Shown one piece after another: positions 55,787 through 64,000 of a stretch of DNA of 64,000 nt (within the stretch, counting starts at the first letter, position 1; each line of letters begins with the position of its first letter). Under the pieces are notes generated by a model that was not told the origin of the DNA, did no database searches, and saw only the letters and a program-made list of their open reading frames with translations. The stretch spans positions 5,456,001-5,520,000 of the forward strand of contig NZ_JARUMJ010000001.1 of the NCBI RefSeq assembly GCF_036898465.1, in the 5' to 3' direction. The DNA is from Streptomyces sp. B21-105 (GTDB lineage: Bacteria; Actinomycetota; Actinomycetes; Streptomycetales; Streptomycetaceae). A program made the position numbers and the translations under genes.

Positions 55787-56427
55787 CGCCGGAACAAGCG
55801 GCTTCCGAGCCCGTTCTGCTGCCCGAGCCGAAGCGGCTCGGCACGCTGGCCCGACTCGCCCCCGAGCCGATGAAGGTGATCCTGAACTGGGGCCGCCGCT
55901 ACTCGCTCTGGGTCTTCAACTTCGGCCTCGCCTGCTGCGCGATCGAGTTCATCGCCGCCTCGATGGCCCGCCACGACTTCATCCGCCTCGGCGTCATCCC
56001 CTTCGCACCGGGTCCGCGCCAAGCCGACCTGATGATCGTCTCCGGCACGGTCACGGACAAGATGGCCCCGGCCGTGAAGCGCCTCTACGAGCAGATGCCG
56101 GAACCGAAGTACGTCATCTCCTTCGGCGCGTGCAGCAACTGCGGCGGCCCCTACTGGGACTCGTACTCGGTGACCAAAGGCGTCGACCAGATCATCCCCG
56201 TGGACGTGTACGTGCCGGGCTGCCCGCCACGCCCGGAAGCTCTGCTCCAGGGCATCCTCAAGCTCCAGGAGAAGATCGCGCGCGAGTCCCTCGACGAGCG
56301 CTACGCCACCGCCCCCGCTCGCCGCCCTGCCCCGTCGCGTGCCTCGACCGCGGCCCTGCAGAGCGGCCTGGTACGGCCTCCGGCGTCACCGGGTTCATCG
56401 ACGCCGCCGTCCGAGGAGGGCCGATGA
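55777..56427 (+). CDS. nuoB2: NADH-quinone oxidoreductase subunit B, second copy
   Basis: 216 residues from ATG 55777; GTG 55783 (GTGA overlap with the nuoA2 stop) is an alternative. Cluster-N2 ligands are all kept: Cys53-Cys54 in LACCAIEF, Cys119 in GACSNCGG (with an extra Cys122) and Cys149 in PGCPPRPE. The N-terminal 30 residues and the C-terminal Ser/Pro/Ala-rich 40 are extensions. It is therefore built to hold a working terminal Fe-S cluster, even though no NuoD partner is encoded beside it. It overlaps nuoC2 by 4 nt (ATGA). Confidence 0.94.
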   Translation: MGVTPEQAASEPVLLPEPKRLGTLARLAPEPMKVILNWGRRYSLWVFNFGLACCAIEFIAASMARHDFIRLGVIPFAPGPRQADLMIVSGTVTDKMAPAVKRLYEQMPEPKYVISFGACSNCGGPYWDSYSVTKGVDQIIPVDVYVPGCPPRPEALLQGILKLQEKIARESLDERYATAPARRPAPSRASTAALQSGLVRPPASPGSSTPPSEEGR

Positions 56428-57797
56428 CCACGACCGGGTGGCTCCCCGCCCCCGCCGAGGACCTCTTCGGCCCGCACTCCACAGCCGAGGAGTCCTACGA
56501 CGTCCTGACCGTGGACGTCCCGCCGGCCTCCTGGACCGACGCCCTGCACGTGGCCCGCGACCGTCTGTCCTGCACCTACTTCGACTGGCTGAGCGCCGTC
56601 GACGAACCGGGCACCGGCTTCCACGTCTTTGCGCACGTCGTGGCCCTGTCCCCGGTGCGCCGCCTGCTGGTACGCACGACGATCCCGCACGACGCCCCGA
56701 CCCTCGCCTCCGCAGTCGACGTCTACGCGGGCGCCGCCTGGCACGAACGCGAGACGCACGAAATGTTCGGCATCGCCTTCGAAGGCCACCCCGCACTCGA
56801 CCACCTCCTCCTTCCCGAGACCTTCGAAGGCCACCCCCTGCGCAAGGACTTCGTCCTGGCCGCCCGCGTCGCCAAGGCCTGGCCCGGCGCGAAGGAGCCC
56901 GGCGAGTCCGAGCACGGCGGCCCCAAGCGCCGGCAGATGCTTCCCCCGGGCGTCCCCGACCCCAACGAGTGGGGTCCCCTGAAGGGCCAGCTGCCTCCGG
57001 CCCCGGCCCGCCCCGCCCGAACCCCGGCCGCCCGTGCGACAGGCGACCGCCCTGCCCGCCGCACCCGCGCGGCCTCACAGGGCTCCGCCAGCCAGACGGC
57101 CCCGACGGCCACCCCGCCCCCGGCCGCCGCACCGCCGGCGACAGCACCCGACGCCACCGACGGCCCCGGCACGGCGCCCACGCCGCCGGCGACAGCACCG
57201 TCCACCGCCGCCATGCCGCCGCCGGTGACCCCGGGAACCCCGGCGGGGCCCCGTCGTGCCCGCAGCGCATCCCAGGGCTCCGCCTCCCAGCGCCCCCAAC
57301 CCCCGGCGGCGCCCTCCGACACCCCGGCCCGCCCCTCCACGGCCCCCCGCTCCGCCGACGCCCCCTGGCACCACGCCCGCCCCGCCTTCGACGCCCCACC
57401 GGCGTCCGAAGAGCCGACCGCCGAGCCGAAGCCACACGCCGAGCGGAAGCCGCAGTCGGGAAACCGGCCGAGGACGGAGCCGGAGCCCACGGCGGAGCCC
57501 GGGCGTGGGGCAGAGTCGCAGCGGGCGATGGAGCCCGAGCCCCCCGCAGACCCTCAGCCCACCGCAGAACCCGACCCCACCGCAGAACCCGAGCCCACCG
57601 CGGAGCCCGCACCTGAGGCGGAGACGGCGCCTCAGACCGAGGCCGCGCCGGGTGCCGCGACTGAGGCGCCCCCGGAGCGAGACCGCAAGCCCGATTCCCC
57701 CTCGAACCGGGCCTCGAACCCGGGCTCGGGCTCGAACCCGGGCTCGGGCTCCGAGCGTCCGGCCACCGATGACGACCCTGCAGGAGGCCCGCAGTGA
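56424..57797 (+). CDS. nuoC2: NADH-quinone oxidoreductase subunit C, second copy, with long disordered tail
   Basis: 457 residues. The first 190 or so are a NuoC (30-kDa) domain: [19 protein letters not shown] near 111-129 is the family signature, then [10 protein letters not shown]. The 260 residues after that are Pro/Ala/Thr/Glu-rich, with a repeated [20 protein letters not shown] and repeated [11 protein letters not shown] units, and look disordered. No NuoD (49-kDa) sequence is present in the tail or after it. The start overlaps nuoB2; the stop overlaps the nuoH2 GTG. The function of the tail is unknown. Confidence 0.9.
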   Translation: MTTTGWLPAPAEDLFGPHSTAEESYDVLTVDVPPASWTDALHVARDRLSCTYFDWLSAVDEPGTGFHVFAHVVALSPVRRLLVRTTIPHDAPTLASAVDVYAGAAWHERETHEMFGIAFEGHPALDHLLLPETFEGHPLRKDFVLAARVAKAWPGAKEPGESEHGGPKRRQMLPPGVPDPNEWGPLKGQLPPAPARPARTPAARATGDRPARRTRAASQGSASQTAPTATPPPAAAPPATAPDATDGPGTAPTPPATAPSTAAMPPPVTPGTPAGPRRARSASQGSASQRPQPPAAPSDTPARPSTAPRSADAPWHHARPAFDAPPASEEPTAEPKPHAERKPQSGNRPRTEPEPTAEPGRGAESQRAMEPEPPADPQPTAEPDPTAEPEPTAEPAPEAETAPQTEAAPGAATEAPPERDRKPDSPSNRASNPGSGSNPGSGSERPATDDDPAGGPQ

Positions 57798-58762
57798 ACG
57801 ACGCGCTCGACGTCGCCCTGCGACTCCTGGTCGTCTTCGTCGTCTTCCTCACCTTCCCTCTGATCATCGGTCAGACCGAGCACAAGGTGATGGCCCATAT
57901 GCAGGGCCGCCTGGGCCCGATGTACGCGGGCGGCTTCCACGGCTGGGCCCAGCTCGTCGCGGACGGCGTGAAGTTCGCGCAGAAGGAGGACATCGTCCCC
58001 GCGGGCGCGGACCGCCGTATCTTCCAGCTCGCGCCGGCCGTGGCCCTGCTGCCGTATCTGCTCGTTCTCCTCGCCATCCCCATCGGCCCGGGCGAGGGCG
58101 CCGTGGGGCAGGTCCTGGACGCGGGGATCTTCTTCGTCCTCGCCGTGATGGGCGTCGGTGTGCTCGGCTCCCTCATGGCCGGCTGGGCCAGCGCCAACAA
58201 GTTCTCCCTTCTCGGCGGTCTGCGCACCGCCGCTCAGCTGCTCGCCTACGAACTGCCGATGCTGCTCACCGCCGCGTCGGTCGCGATGGCTGCCGGGACT
58301 GTCTCCCTGCCCGGCATCGTCGACGCGTTCGAGTGGTGGTGGCTGCCGTGGCAGATCACCGGAGCGGTCGTCTTCTTCATCGCCGGTCTGGCCGAACTCC
58401 AGCGCCCTCCCTTCGACATGCCGGTCGCCGACTCGGAGATCATCTTCGGTGCGTACACCGAGTACACAGGACTGCGCTTCGCTCTCTTCCTCCTTGCCGA
58501 GTACGCCGGGATCGTCGTCCTGTGCGGACTGACCACCGTCCTCTTCCTGGGCGGCTGGCACGGTCCCTGGGGCGCCGACGGCCTCGGCTGGGTCTGGACC
58601 CTGCTCAAGACGGCCGTCCTCGCCTTCGTCGTCATCTGGCTGCGCGTCACCTACCCCCGCCTGCGCGAGGACCAGCTGCAGAAGTTCTCCTGGACCCTCC
58701 TTGTCCCCCTCTCTCTCGCTCAGATCGCCCTCACCGGCATCGTCAAGGTGGTGATCCAGTAG
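57794..58762 (+). CDS. nuoH2: NADH-quinone oxidoreductase subunit H, second copy
   Basis: 322 residues with about eight membrane helices, close to the E. coli length and without the long tail of the first copy. The quinone-chamber loops have diverged: [21 protein letters not shown] in place of [14 protein letters not shown], and [19 protein letters not shown] in place of [19 protein letters not shown]. The Glu and Arg of the second loop are kept. It would form the membrane foot of the second complex. GTG start overlapping nuoC2; the nuoI2 ATG follows two bases after the stop. Confidence 0.93.
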   Translation: MNDALDVALRLLVVFVVFLTFPLIIGQTEHKVMAHMQGRLGPMYAGGFHGWAQLVADGVKFAQKEDIVPAGADRRIFQLAPAVALLPYLLVLLAIPIGPGEGAVGQVLDAGIFFVLAVMGVGVLGSLMAGWASANKFSLLGGLRTAAQLLAYELPMLLTAASVAMAAGTVSLPGIVDAFEWWWLPWQITGAVVFFIAGLAELQRPPFDMPVADSEIIFGAYTEYTGLRFALFLLAEYAGIVVLCGLTTVLFLGGWHGPWGADGLGWVWTLLKTAVLAFVVIWLRVTYPRLREDQLQKFSWTLLVPLSLAQIALTGIVKVVIQ

Positions 58763-58764
58763 CC

Positions 58765-59484
58765 ATGTCCCGCCCGTCACCCGACCACCACACCCCGGCG
58801 CCCCCAGCGGCCCCGGCAGCCCCTGCGGCGGCCCCCGGGCGGCCCCGTCTGCCGATCCCCGGCAGCGGCCTCGCCAAGGGCCTGGCCGTCACCCTCCGCA
58901 CGATGACGCGGAAGACCGTCACCCAGCAGTACCCGGACGCCCAGCCCGAACTCCCGCCCCGCACCCGCGGGGTCATCGGACTGTTCGAGGAGAACTGCAC
59001 GGTCTGCATGCTGTGCGCCCGTGAGTGCCCCGACTGGTGCATCTACATCGACTCCCACAAGGAAACGGTGCCGCCCGCCGCTCCCGGCGGACGCGAGCGC
59101 AGCCGCAACGTGCTCGACCGCTTCGCCATCGACTTCTCGCTCTGCATGTACTGCGGTATCTGCATCGAGGTCTGTCCTTTCGACGCGCTGTTCTGGTCCC
59201 CGGAGTTCGAGTACGCAGAGACCGACATCCACGAGCTCACCCACGAGCGCGACAAACTCCGCGAGTGGATGTGGACCGTGCCGGCCCCACCGGCCCTCGA
59301 CCCGGCCGCCGAGGAGCCGAAGGAGATCGCGGCCGCCCGCAAGATGGCCGAGAAGCTGGCCGCGGCCGCCCGAGCCGACTCCACCGCACCCGAAACCACT
59401 GCACCCCAGCCCACCGCACCGGAGTCCACCGGCCCGAAGTCCACCGCACCGGAGTCCACCGAGCCCGAGGGAGGAGACGCGTGA
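58765..59484 (+). CDS. nuoI2: NADH-quinone oxidoreductase subunit I, second copy (2x[4Fe-4S])
   Basis: 239 residues from ATG 58765. Both ferredoxin motifs are complete: [12 protein letters not shown] near residues 78-89 and [12 protein letters not shown] near 126-137. The 30-residue Pro/Ala lead and the C-terminal tail are additions; the tail has Thr-Ala-Pro-Glu-Ser-Thr repeats ([16 protein letters not shown]) from an 18-to-24-bp DNA repeat. With no NuoG or NuoF in the cluster, electrons might come from soluble ferredoxin, as in complex I-like enzymes that lack the NADH module; this is inference. The stop overlaps the nuoJ2 GTG. Confidence 0.93.
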   Translation: MSRPSPDHHTPAPPAAPAAPAAAPGRPRLPIPGSGLAKGLAVTLRTMTRKTVTQQYPDAQPELPPRTRGVIGLFEENCTVCMLCARECPDWCIYIDSHKETVPPAAPGGRERSRNVLDRFAIDFSLCMYCGICIEVCPFDALFWSPEFEYAETDIHELTHERDKLREWMWTVPAPPALDPAAEEPKEIAAARKMAEKLAAAARADSTAPETTAPQPTAPESTGPKSTAPESTEPEGGDA

Positions 59485-60158
59485 CCCTCGCCGAGGCCCC
59501 GCAGGGCTTCCTCTCCCCGACCGGAGTCGAGATCGCCTTCCTTCTCGTCGGACTGGTCACCTTCGGTGCCGCCCTCGTCACCGTCACCACCAAGCAGCTG
59601 GTGCACGCGGCCCTGTGGCTCGTGGTCGCCCTAGGCGGTCTGGCCGTCGAATACCTCCTGCTCACCGCCGAGTTCATCGCCTGGGTGCAGGTCCTCATCT
59701 ACGTCGGTTCCGTCGTCGTGCTCCTCCTCTTCGGTCTGATGCTCACCAAGGCCCCCATCGGCCGCTCGCCGAACGCGGACTCCGGCAACCGCTGGGCCGC
59801 GCTCTCGGTCGCCGTCGCCGCGGCCGCCGCCCTCGTCTGGGTGGTCGTCGACGCTTTCCGCGCCACCTGGATCGAGCTGGACGGCCCGGCCGCCGGCTCG
59901 ACCCAGGTCACAGGCGCGAGCCTCTTCCAGCACTGGGTCCTTCCCTTCGAGGCCCTATCCGTCCTCCTGCTCGCGGCGCTGGTCGGCGCGATCGTCCTGT
60001 CCCGCAAGGCGAAAGCCGAGTCGAGCTCTCCCCCAGCGAACGCGCGAGCCGTCACGGATGGTTCCCGACCCGTCACGGACAGTTCCGGAAGTTCCGAGGG
60101 CTCTCCCACCGTCCCTGACGCCCGGCAGAACCCGGCCGAGCAGGAAGGCGCCCGCTGA
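59481..60158 (+). CDS. nuoJ2: NADH-quinone oxidoreductase subunit J, second copy
   Basis: 225 residues, five membrane helices in the first 170 ([57 protein letters not shown] and two more). The pi-bulge helix segment [17 protein letters not shown] is the family marker. The C-terminal 50 residues are Ser/Glu/Ala-rich and soluble. The GTG start overlaps nuoI2, and its stop shares one base with the nuoK2 ATG (TGATG). Confidence 0.92.
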   Translation: MTLAEAPQGFLSPTGVEIAFLLVGLVTFGAALVTVTTKQLVHAALWLVVALGGLAVEYLLLTAEFIAWVQVLIYVGSVVVLLLFGLMLTKAPIGRSPNADSGNRWAALSVAVAAAAALVWVVVDAFRATWIELDGPAAGSTQVTGASLFQHWVLPFEALSVLLLAALVGAIVLSRKAKAESSSPPANARAVTDGSRPVTDSSGSSEGSPTVPDARQNPAEQEGAR

Positions 60159-60568
60159 TGCACCTCGCCTATCCCGCCGTCCTCTCCGCTCTCCTCTTCT
60201 GCACCGGCCTGTACGGCGTCCTCGCCCGCCGCAACGCGATCCTGGTCCTGATGTCGGTCGAGCTGATGCTCAACGCCGTCAACCTCAACCTGGTCGCCTT
60301 CGACGTCTGGCTCAGCAGGACAGCCGAGGAGACCCTGCACTCCGGGCAGGCCCTGACCCTGTTCACCATCGCCATCGCAGCCGCCGAGATCGGCATCGGC
60401 CTGGCGATCGTCCTCGCCGTCCACCGCAACCGCGGCACCGCCGACATCGACCGCCTCCGCGACACCGCCGAAGGCCATGAGACGCCCGCCGCAGACGGCT
60501 TTGACGGTTCCGACGGCGACGCCCCCGCGACCGGAGCGGCCGCCGAGAAGGCTGAGGCCACCGCGTGA
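60158..60568 (+). CDS. nuoK2: NADH-quinone oxidoreductase subunit K, second copy
   Basis: 136 residues; the first 100 are a standard three-helix NuoK with the membrane Glu in [15 protein letters not shown] and in [13 protein letters not shown]. The extra 35 residues ([17 protein letters not shown] and on) are an acidic tail absent from the first copy (99 residues). ATG start overlapping the nuoJ2 stop by one base; its stop overlaps the nuoL2 GTG by 4 nt. Confidence 0.93.
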   Translation: MHLAYPAVLSALLFCTGLYGVLARRNAILVLMSVELMLNAVNLNLVAFDVWLSRTAEETLHSGQALTLFTIAIAAAEIGIGLAIVLAVHRNRGTADIDRLRDTAEGHETPAADGFDGSDGDAPATGAAAEKAEATA

Positions 60569-62559
60569 CCACGACCACCCTCGCCGTCCTCGTCCCCCTC
60601 CTCCCGTTCCTGGGCTCAGCCGCCGGCCTGCTCCTTGGCCGTACCGCGCCCGGGTTCGTCCGCCCGCTCGCCGTCCTGCCGACCCTCGCCGCGCTCGCGT
60701 TGGCCGCGGTCGTCGCCGCCCGCCAGGGCGGAGACGGCGCCGTCGACGCGGCCACCGAGCTGACTCCCACCGGTTCCGTCCCGATCGAACTCGCCCTGCA
60801 CATCGACGGATTCGCCGCCCTCGTCGCCGTCCTCGTCGCTCTCGTGGCCACCTGCGTACAGATCTACTCGACCGGCTACCTGCGCGACGATCCGCGCTAC
60901 GCCTCGTACGCCGCGCTGGTCTCCCTCTTCACCTCCGCGATGCTGCTGGTCGTCTACTCCGGCGACCTGATCGTGCTGCTGGTCGGCTGGGAAGTCATGG
61001 GCATCTGCTCCTACTTCCTCGTCGGCCACTACTGGGAGACACCGGAGGCCCGCGCCGCCTCCATCAAGGCCTTCCTGGTCACCAAGCTCGGCGACGTCCC
61101 CTTCCTCATCGGCCTGTTCGCCCTCGCCACCGACGCCGGCTCCTTCCGCATCACGAAGGTCCTCGGCGCCGTCGCACAGGGCGGACTCGACCATCCGACC
61201 GTCGTCGCCCTGCTGCTCCTCGCGGGCGTGGCCGGAAAATCCGCGCAGTTCCCCCTGCACACCTGGCTCCCGGACGCGATGGCCGGCCCCACGCCCGTCT
61301 CCGCCCTGATCCACGCCGCGACGATGGTCGCCGCCGGCGTCTACTTCGTCGCACGTCTCCTCCCGGTCTTCGAGGCCTCCGCGGCCGCGATGGTCGTGCT
61401 CGCCGTGATGGCCGGCGTCACGATGGTCGGATCCGGCCTGGCCGCGCTCGCCCAGGACGACATCAAGCGCGTCCTCGCCTACTCGACGATCGGCCAGCTC
61501 GGCTACATGACGGGTGCCCTCGCCGTCGGCGACCGGAGCGCCGCCGTCTTCCACCTCCTCTCGCACGGCGCCTTCAAGGCGCTGCTCTTCCTCGCGGCCG
61601 GCGTGGTCATCCACGCCGCCGGCACCAACTCGCTGGCCGCCATGTCCCGCATGAGCCACCTGCGCCACCGCGTCCCCGACGCCTACTGGACGATGACCGT
61701 GGCGCTCCTCGCGCTCGCCGCGATCCCGCCGTTCAGCGGCTTCTTCTCCAAGGAGTCGGTCCTCGGCGCGGCCGAGCACGCGACCACCGGACACATCGAG
61801 CACATCCCCGGCGCCGCCGGCTGGGTCGTCCTCGTCGCCGGGCTGCTCGCCGCCCTCCTCACCGCCGCCTATGCGACCCGTCTGTGGCTGCTGGCCTTCC
61901 GCGGGCAGGGAGCCGAAGCACCAGATCACGGCCGCCAGCCGCGGACCATGACGGTGGTGCTGTGGGTGCTGGCGGTGCCCTCCCTGGCCCTCGGCGCGCT
62001 CGCCTACCGCACGCTCCCCGACTGGTTCGACGGCGACGACCTGGCCCCGACCCTCACCACCTCCGTAGTGGGCACCGGCGTTGCTCTGGCAGGCGGACTC
62101 GTCACGTTCGCCGCCTGGCGGCACCTCGCTGGAATCGCCGCCCGCATCCCCCTGGGTGCGGTCGCCGCCCACCCGGACGCGGACGCGGCGCAGGTCGAGG
62201 CCGAAGCCATCGCGACGCACGCCCCCGCCTACGGCAACGTGGCCTCCGCGCCCGACCCGGCCGATCCCGGGCGTCTTCTGCTCGGCCCGCTGCACCGCCA
62301 CGCGGCTGTCGGCTTCCACGTGGACGCCCTGTACGACCTGCTGTTCGTGCGCCCTGTGCAGGCCGGCGGCCGTCTCGTCCGGTTCCTCGACCGTGAGGTC
62401 GTCGAGACCTACGTCCGCGGCGCGGGCGCCCTGCCCCGCTGGCTGGGGATCGCGGTACGGCGAGCCCAGACCGGCAACGTCCAGACCTATGTGAGCGCGC
62501 TGCTCGCCGGCACCGTCGTCCTGGCGGTCGCCGCCCTTCTCGTCGCCTCAGGAGCGTGA
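60565..62559 (+). CDS. nuoL2: NADH-quinone oxidoreductase subunit L, second copy
   Basis: 664 residues, about 16 membrane helices. Antiporter-family segments: [21 protein letters not shown] near residue 140 (functional Glu kept), [26 protein letters not shown] near 233 and [17 protein letters not shown] near 300. The lateral-helix region after 520 is present, with an Ala/Asp-rich cytoplasmic insert. All proton-path charges that I can place are retained, so this should be a working pump or antiporter. GTG start. Confidence 0.95.
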   Translation: MTTTTLAVLVPLLPFLGSAAGLLLGRTAPGFVRPLAVLPTLAALALAAVVAARQGGDGAVDAATELTPTGSVPIELALHIDGFAALVAVLVALVATCVQIYSTGYLRDDPRYASYAALVSLFTSAMLLVVYSGDLIVLLVGWEVMGICSYFLVGHYWETPEARAASIKAFLVTKLGDVPFLIGLFALATDAGSFRITKVLGAVAQGGLDHPTVVALLLLAGVAGKSAQFPLHTWLPDAMAGPTPVSALIHAATMVAAGVYFVARLLPVFEASAAAMVVLAVMAGVTMVGSGLAALAQDDIKRVLAYSTIGQLGYMTGALAVGDRSAAVFHLLSHGAFKALLFLAAGVVIHAAGTNSLAAMSRMSHLRHRVPDAYWTMTVALLALAAIPPFSGFFSKESVLGAAEHATTGHIEHIPGAAGWVVLVAGLLAALLTAAYATRLWLLAFRGQGAEAPDHGRQPRTMTVVLWVLAVPSLALGALAYRTLPDWFDGDDLAPTLTTSVVGTGVALAGGLVTFAAWRHLAGIAARIPLGAVAAHPDADAAQVEAEAIATHAPAYGNVASAPDPADPGRLLLGPLHRHAAVGFHVDALYDLLFVRPVQAGGRLVRFLDREVVETYVRGAGALPRWLGIAVRRAQTGNVQTYVSALLAGTVVLAVAALLVASGA

Positions 62560-62565
62560 GCAGGC

Positions 62566-64000
62566 GTGATCCCTCTCAACGAGTCCGTGATGCAGGTTCT
62601 TCTGGCGTTCATCGTGGTCGGCCCGCTTCTCGGCGCCGCCGCCGCGCTGCTGCCCGCCCCGCCCGGACTGAAGGGGAAGTCGCCCGAGCAGGCCGTCCTC
62701 CGGCACGGCGTGACGGTGACCGGCGTGATCCTCGTTGCCGCGATCGCCCTCGCGGTCGGCTTCGACCACGACCAGCCGTCGAAGATGCAGGCCACCACGG
62801 ACATCAGCTGGATCCCCGCACTCGACGTGCGCATCCACCTCGGCATCGACGGCATCTCTCTCCCCCTGTTGGTCCTGACCGCGCTGCTGACCTTCCTCTG
62901 CGCGCTCTACTCCTACTTCAAGCTGCCCGCGGGCCCCTCACCCAAGGCGTTCGTCGCCCTCGTGCTCGTGCTCGAGTCCGGCACGCTCGCCACCTTCGCC
63001 GTCCTCGACCTGCTGCTGTTCTTCCTCGCCTTCGAGACCGTGCTCATCCCGATGTACTTCCTCATCGCCCGCTGGGGCGGCGCCGGCCGGACCCGGGCGG
63101 CCTGGAAGTTCATCCTCTTCACCCTGCTCGGATCCGTGGTCATGCTGCTGGGCCTGCTCCTGATCGGAATCAAGGCGGGCACCTTCGACATGGTGGCACT
63201 CGCCACTGACAACGGCCGGTCGCTGACCACATCCGTGCAGGTCATCGCGGTTCTCGCGATCGGGATCGGGCTCGCGGTCAAGACCCCGATGTGGCCCCTG
63301 CACAGCTGGCTGCCCGACGCCCACACCGCCGCCCCGACCGTCGGCTCGGTCCTGCTGGCGGGCGTGATGCTGAAGATGGGCACGTACGGCGTCGTCCGCA
63401 TCCTGCTGCCGGTCGCGCCGGACGGCTTCCGCGTCTTCGCGCCGTACCTCGCCGCCTTCGCCGTCGTCGGGATCATCTACGGATCCCTGGCCTGCCTGGC
63501 CCTCGCCAAGCAGGGAGCGAAGGGCGACCTCAAACGACTGATCGCCTACTCCTCCGTCGGCCACATGGGCTTCGTCCTCCTCGGCATCGCGACCATGACG
63601 CCGACCGGTGTGAACGGCGCACTGTTCGCCAACATCGCCCACGGCCTCATCACCGGCCTCCTGTTCTTCCTGGTCGGAGCCCTGAAGGACCGCACCGGCA
63701 CGACCGACCTGGACACCCTCGCCGAGCAGACCGGCGCCGCCCTGTACGGCAGGACCCCCCGCCTCGGCGGCCTCCTCGCCTTCGCCGCGGTCGCCTCGCT
63801 CGGCCTTCCGGGCCTCGCCGGGTTCTGGGGCGAGATGCTCGCGCTGTTCGGCGCGTTCGACCCCGCCGAGGGCCTCAGCCGCCCCGCGTTCCTCACGTTC
63901 ACGGCGATCGGCGCGTTCGGCACCCTGTTGACAGCCGCCTACCTGCTCGTCGTGGTCCGGCGGGTCTGCATGGGCACGGTCCGGCAGGACGCCCCGCGCC
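62566..64000 (+). CDS. nuoM2: NADH-quinone oxidoreductase subunit M, second copy (3' partial)
   Basis: 478 residues visible from GTG 62566 (seven bases after the nuoL2 stop); the frame is open at the window end. Family segments: FETVLIPMYFLIARWGG near 145, VKTPMWPLHSWLPDAHTAAPTVGSVLLAG near 240-268 (cited as MWPLHSWLPDAHTAAPT), DLKRLIAYSSVGHMGFV near 320 and NIAHGLITGLLFFLVG near 355. About 14 helices would be complete shortly beyond the end. A nuoN2 is expected next but cannot be seen. Confidence 0.93.
   Translation, partial: MIPLNESVMQVLLAFIVVGPLLGAAAALLPAPPGLKGKSPEQAVLRHGVTVTGVILVAAIALAVGFDHDQPSKMQATTDISWIPALDVRIHLGIDGISLPLLVLTALLTFLCALYSYFKLPAGPSPKAFVALVLVLESGTLATFAVLDLLLFFLAFETVLIPMYFLIARWGGAGRTRAAWKFILFTLLGSVVMLLGLLLIGIKAGTFDMVALATDNGRSLTTSVQVIAVLAIGIGLAVKTPMWPLHSWLPDAHTAAPTVGSVLLAGVMLKMGTYGVVRILLPVAPDGFRVFAPYLAAFAVVGIIYGSLACLALAKQGAKGDLKRLIAYSSVGHMGFVLLGIATMTPTGVNGALFANIAHGLITGLLFFLVGALKDRTGTTDLDTLAEQTGAALYGRTPRLGGLLAFAAVASLGLPGLAGFWGEMLALFGAFDPAEGLSRPAFLTFTAIGAFGTLLTAAYLLVVVRRVCMGTVRQDAPR

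Noticed and set aside
56990..57797. A hidden nuoD2 fused to NuoC2
   Set aside because: The tail has none of the NuoD motifs (PQHPSTHG and others) and is low-complexity; other frames give only Arg/Pro-rich text.
62556..63209. Plus-strand frame starting at the nuoL2 stop overlap
   Set aside because: It is an out-of-frame reading of nuoM2 (Arg-rich, no helices). The correct nuoM2 frame starts at GTG 62566 and is open to the window end.

Overview
This window looks like a chromosomal segment of a Streptomyces species or a close relative. The sequence is very GC-rich, third positions are nearly all G or C, GTG starts are frequent, and start/stop codons often overlap (GTGA, ATGA). The gene order around the complex I operon matches, from memory, the Streptomyces coelicolor nuo region. 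I see no rRNA, tRNA, insertion sequence, prophage or CRISPR array.

Layout. (1) 1-2.5 kb: the 3' part of a geranylgeranyl/menaquinone reductase and a convergent secreted NlpC/P60 hydrolase. (2) 3.0-19.25 kb: a complete 14-gene nuoA-N operon (proton-pumping NADH:menaquinone oxidoreductase), with a Rex-type NADH/NAD+ operator upstream and a strong hairpin downstream. (3) 19.4-21.5 kb: recQ. (4) 21.7-29.0 kb, minus strand: a GntR regulator, an AprB-like ferredoxin, an Ssu/Tau-type ABC importer whose binding protein carries a NosL-like tail, and an AprA/fumarate-reductase-like flavoprotein fused to HEAT repeats. This is the best candidate for an undescribed system. (5) 29.1-33.5 kb: M56 peptidase, fumarylacetoacetase, HAD phosphatase, and a secreted lytic transglycosylase under a cyclic di-AMP (ydaO-type) riboswitch. 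(6) 34.5-39.1 kb: a polyprenyl diphosphate synthase broken by a one-base frameshift, then a LolA-like membrane protein with a two-gene ABC exporter. (7) 39.1-47.7 kb: flavodoxin-fold reductase, amidase, P-loop-like orphan, TPR protein, M28 aminopeptidase, VOC protein, RarD transporter, and a divergent quinone reductase/HxlR pair with a clear operator. (8) 47.9-50.9 kb: 2-oxoacid:ferredoxin oxidoreductase KorAB. (9) 51.2-55.2 kb: a LuxR-type response regulator and two paralogous histidine kinases. (10) 55.4-64 kb: a second nuo cluster, A2-B2-C2-H2-I2-J2-K2-L2-M2, running off the end. It has no nuoD, E, F or G.

How parts may work together. Operon 1 oxidises NADH and is probably repressed by Rex when NADH/NAD+ is high. 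The second cluster lacks the NADH module and also NuoD. It starts divergently from the two kinases and sits beside KorAB, which reduces ferredoxin. A ferredoxin-fed or auxiliary membrane module under control of this two-component system is therefore a reasonable but unproven idea. The polyprenyl synthase and the GGR-type reductase fit menaquinone side-chain synthesis and saturation, so the window is rich in respiratory-chain functions.

Intergenic regions carry many short GC-rich tandem arrays (5, 8, 9, 13, 14, 18/78 and 28 bp units). Most long open frames opposite real genes are GC-skew artefacts and are not listed.
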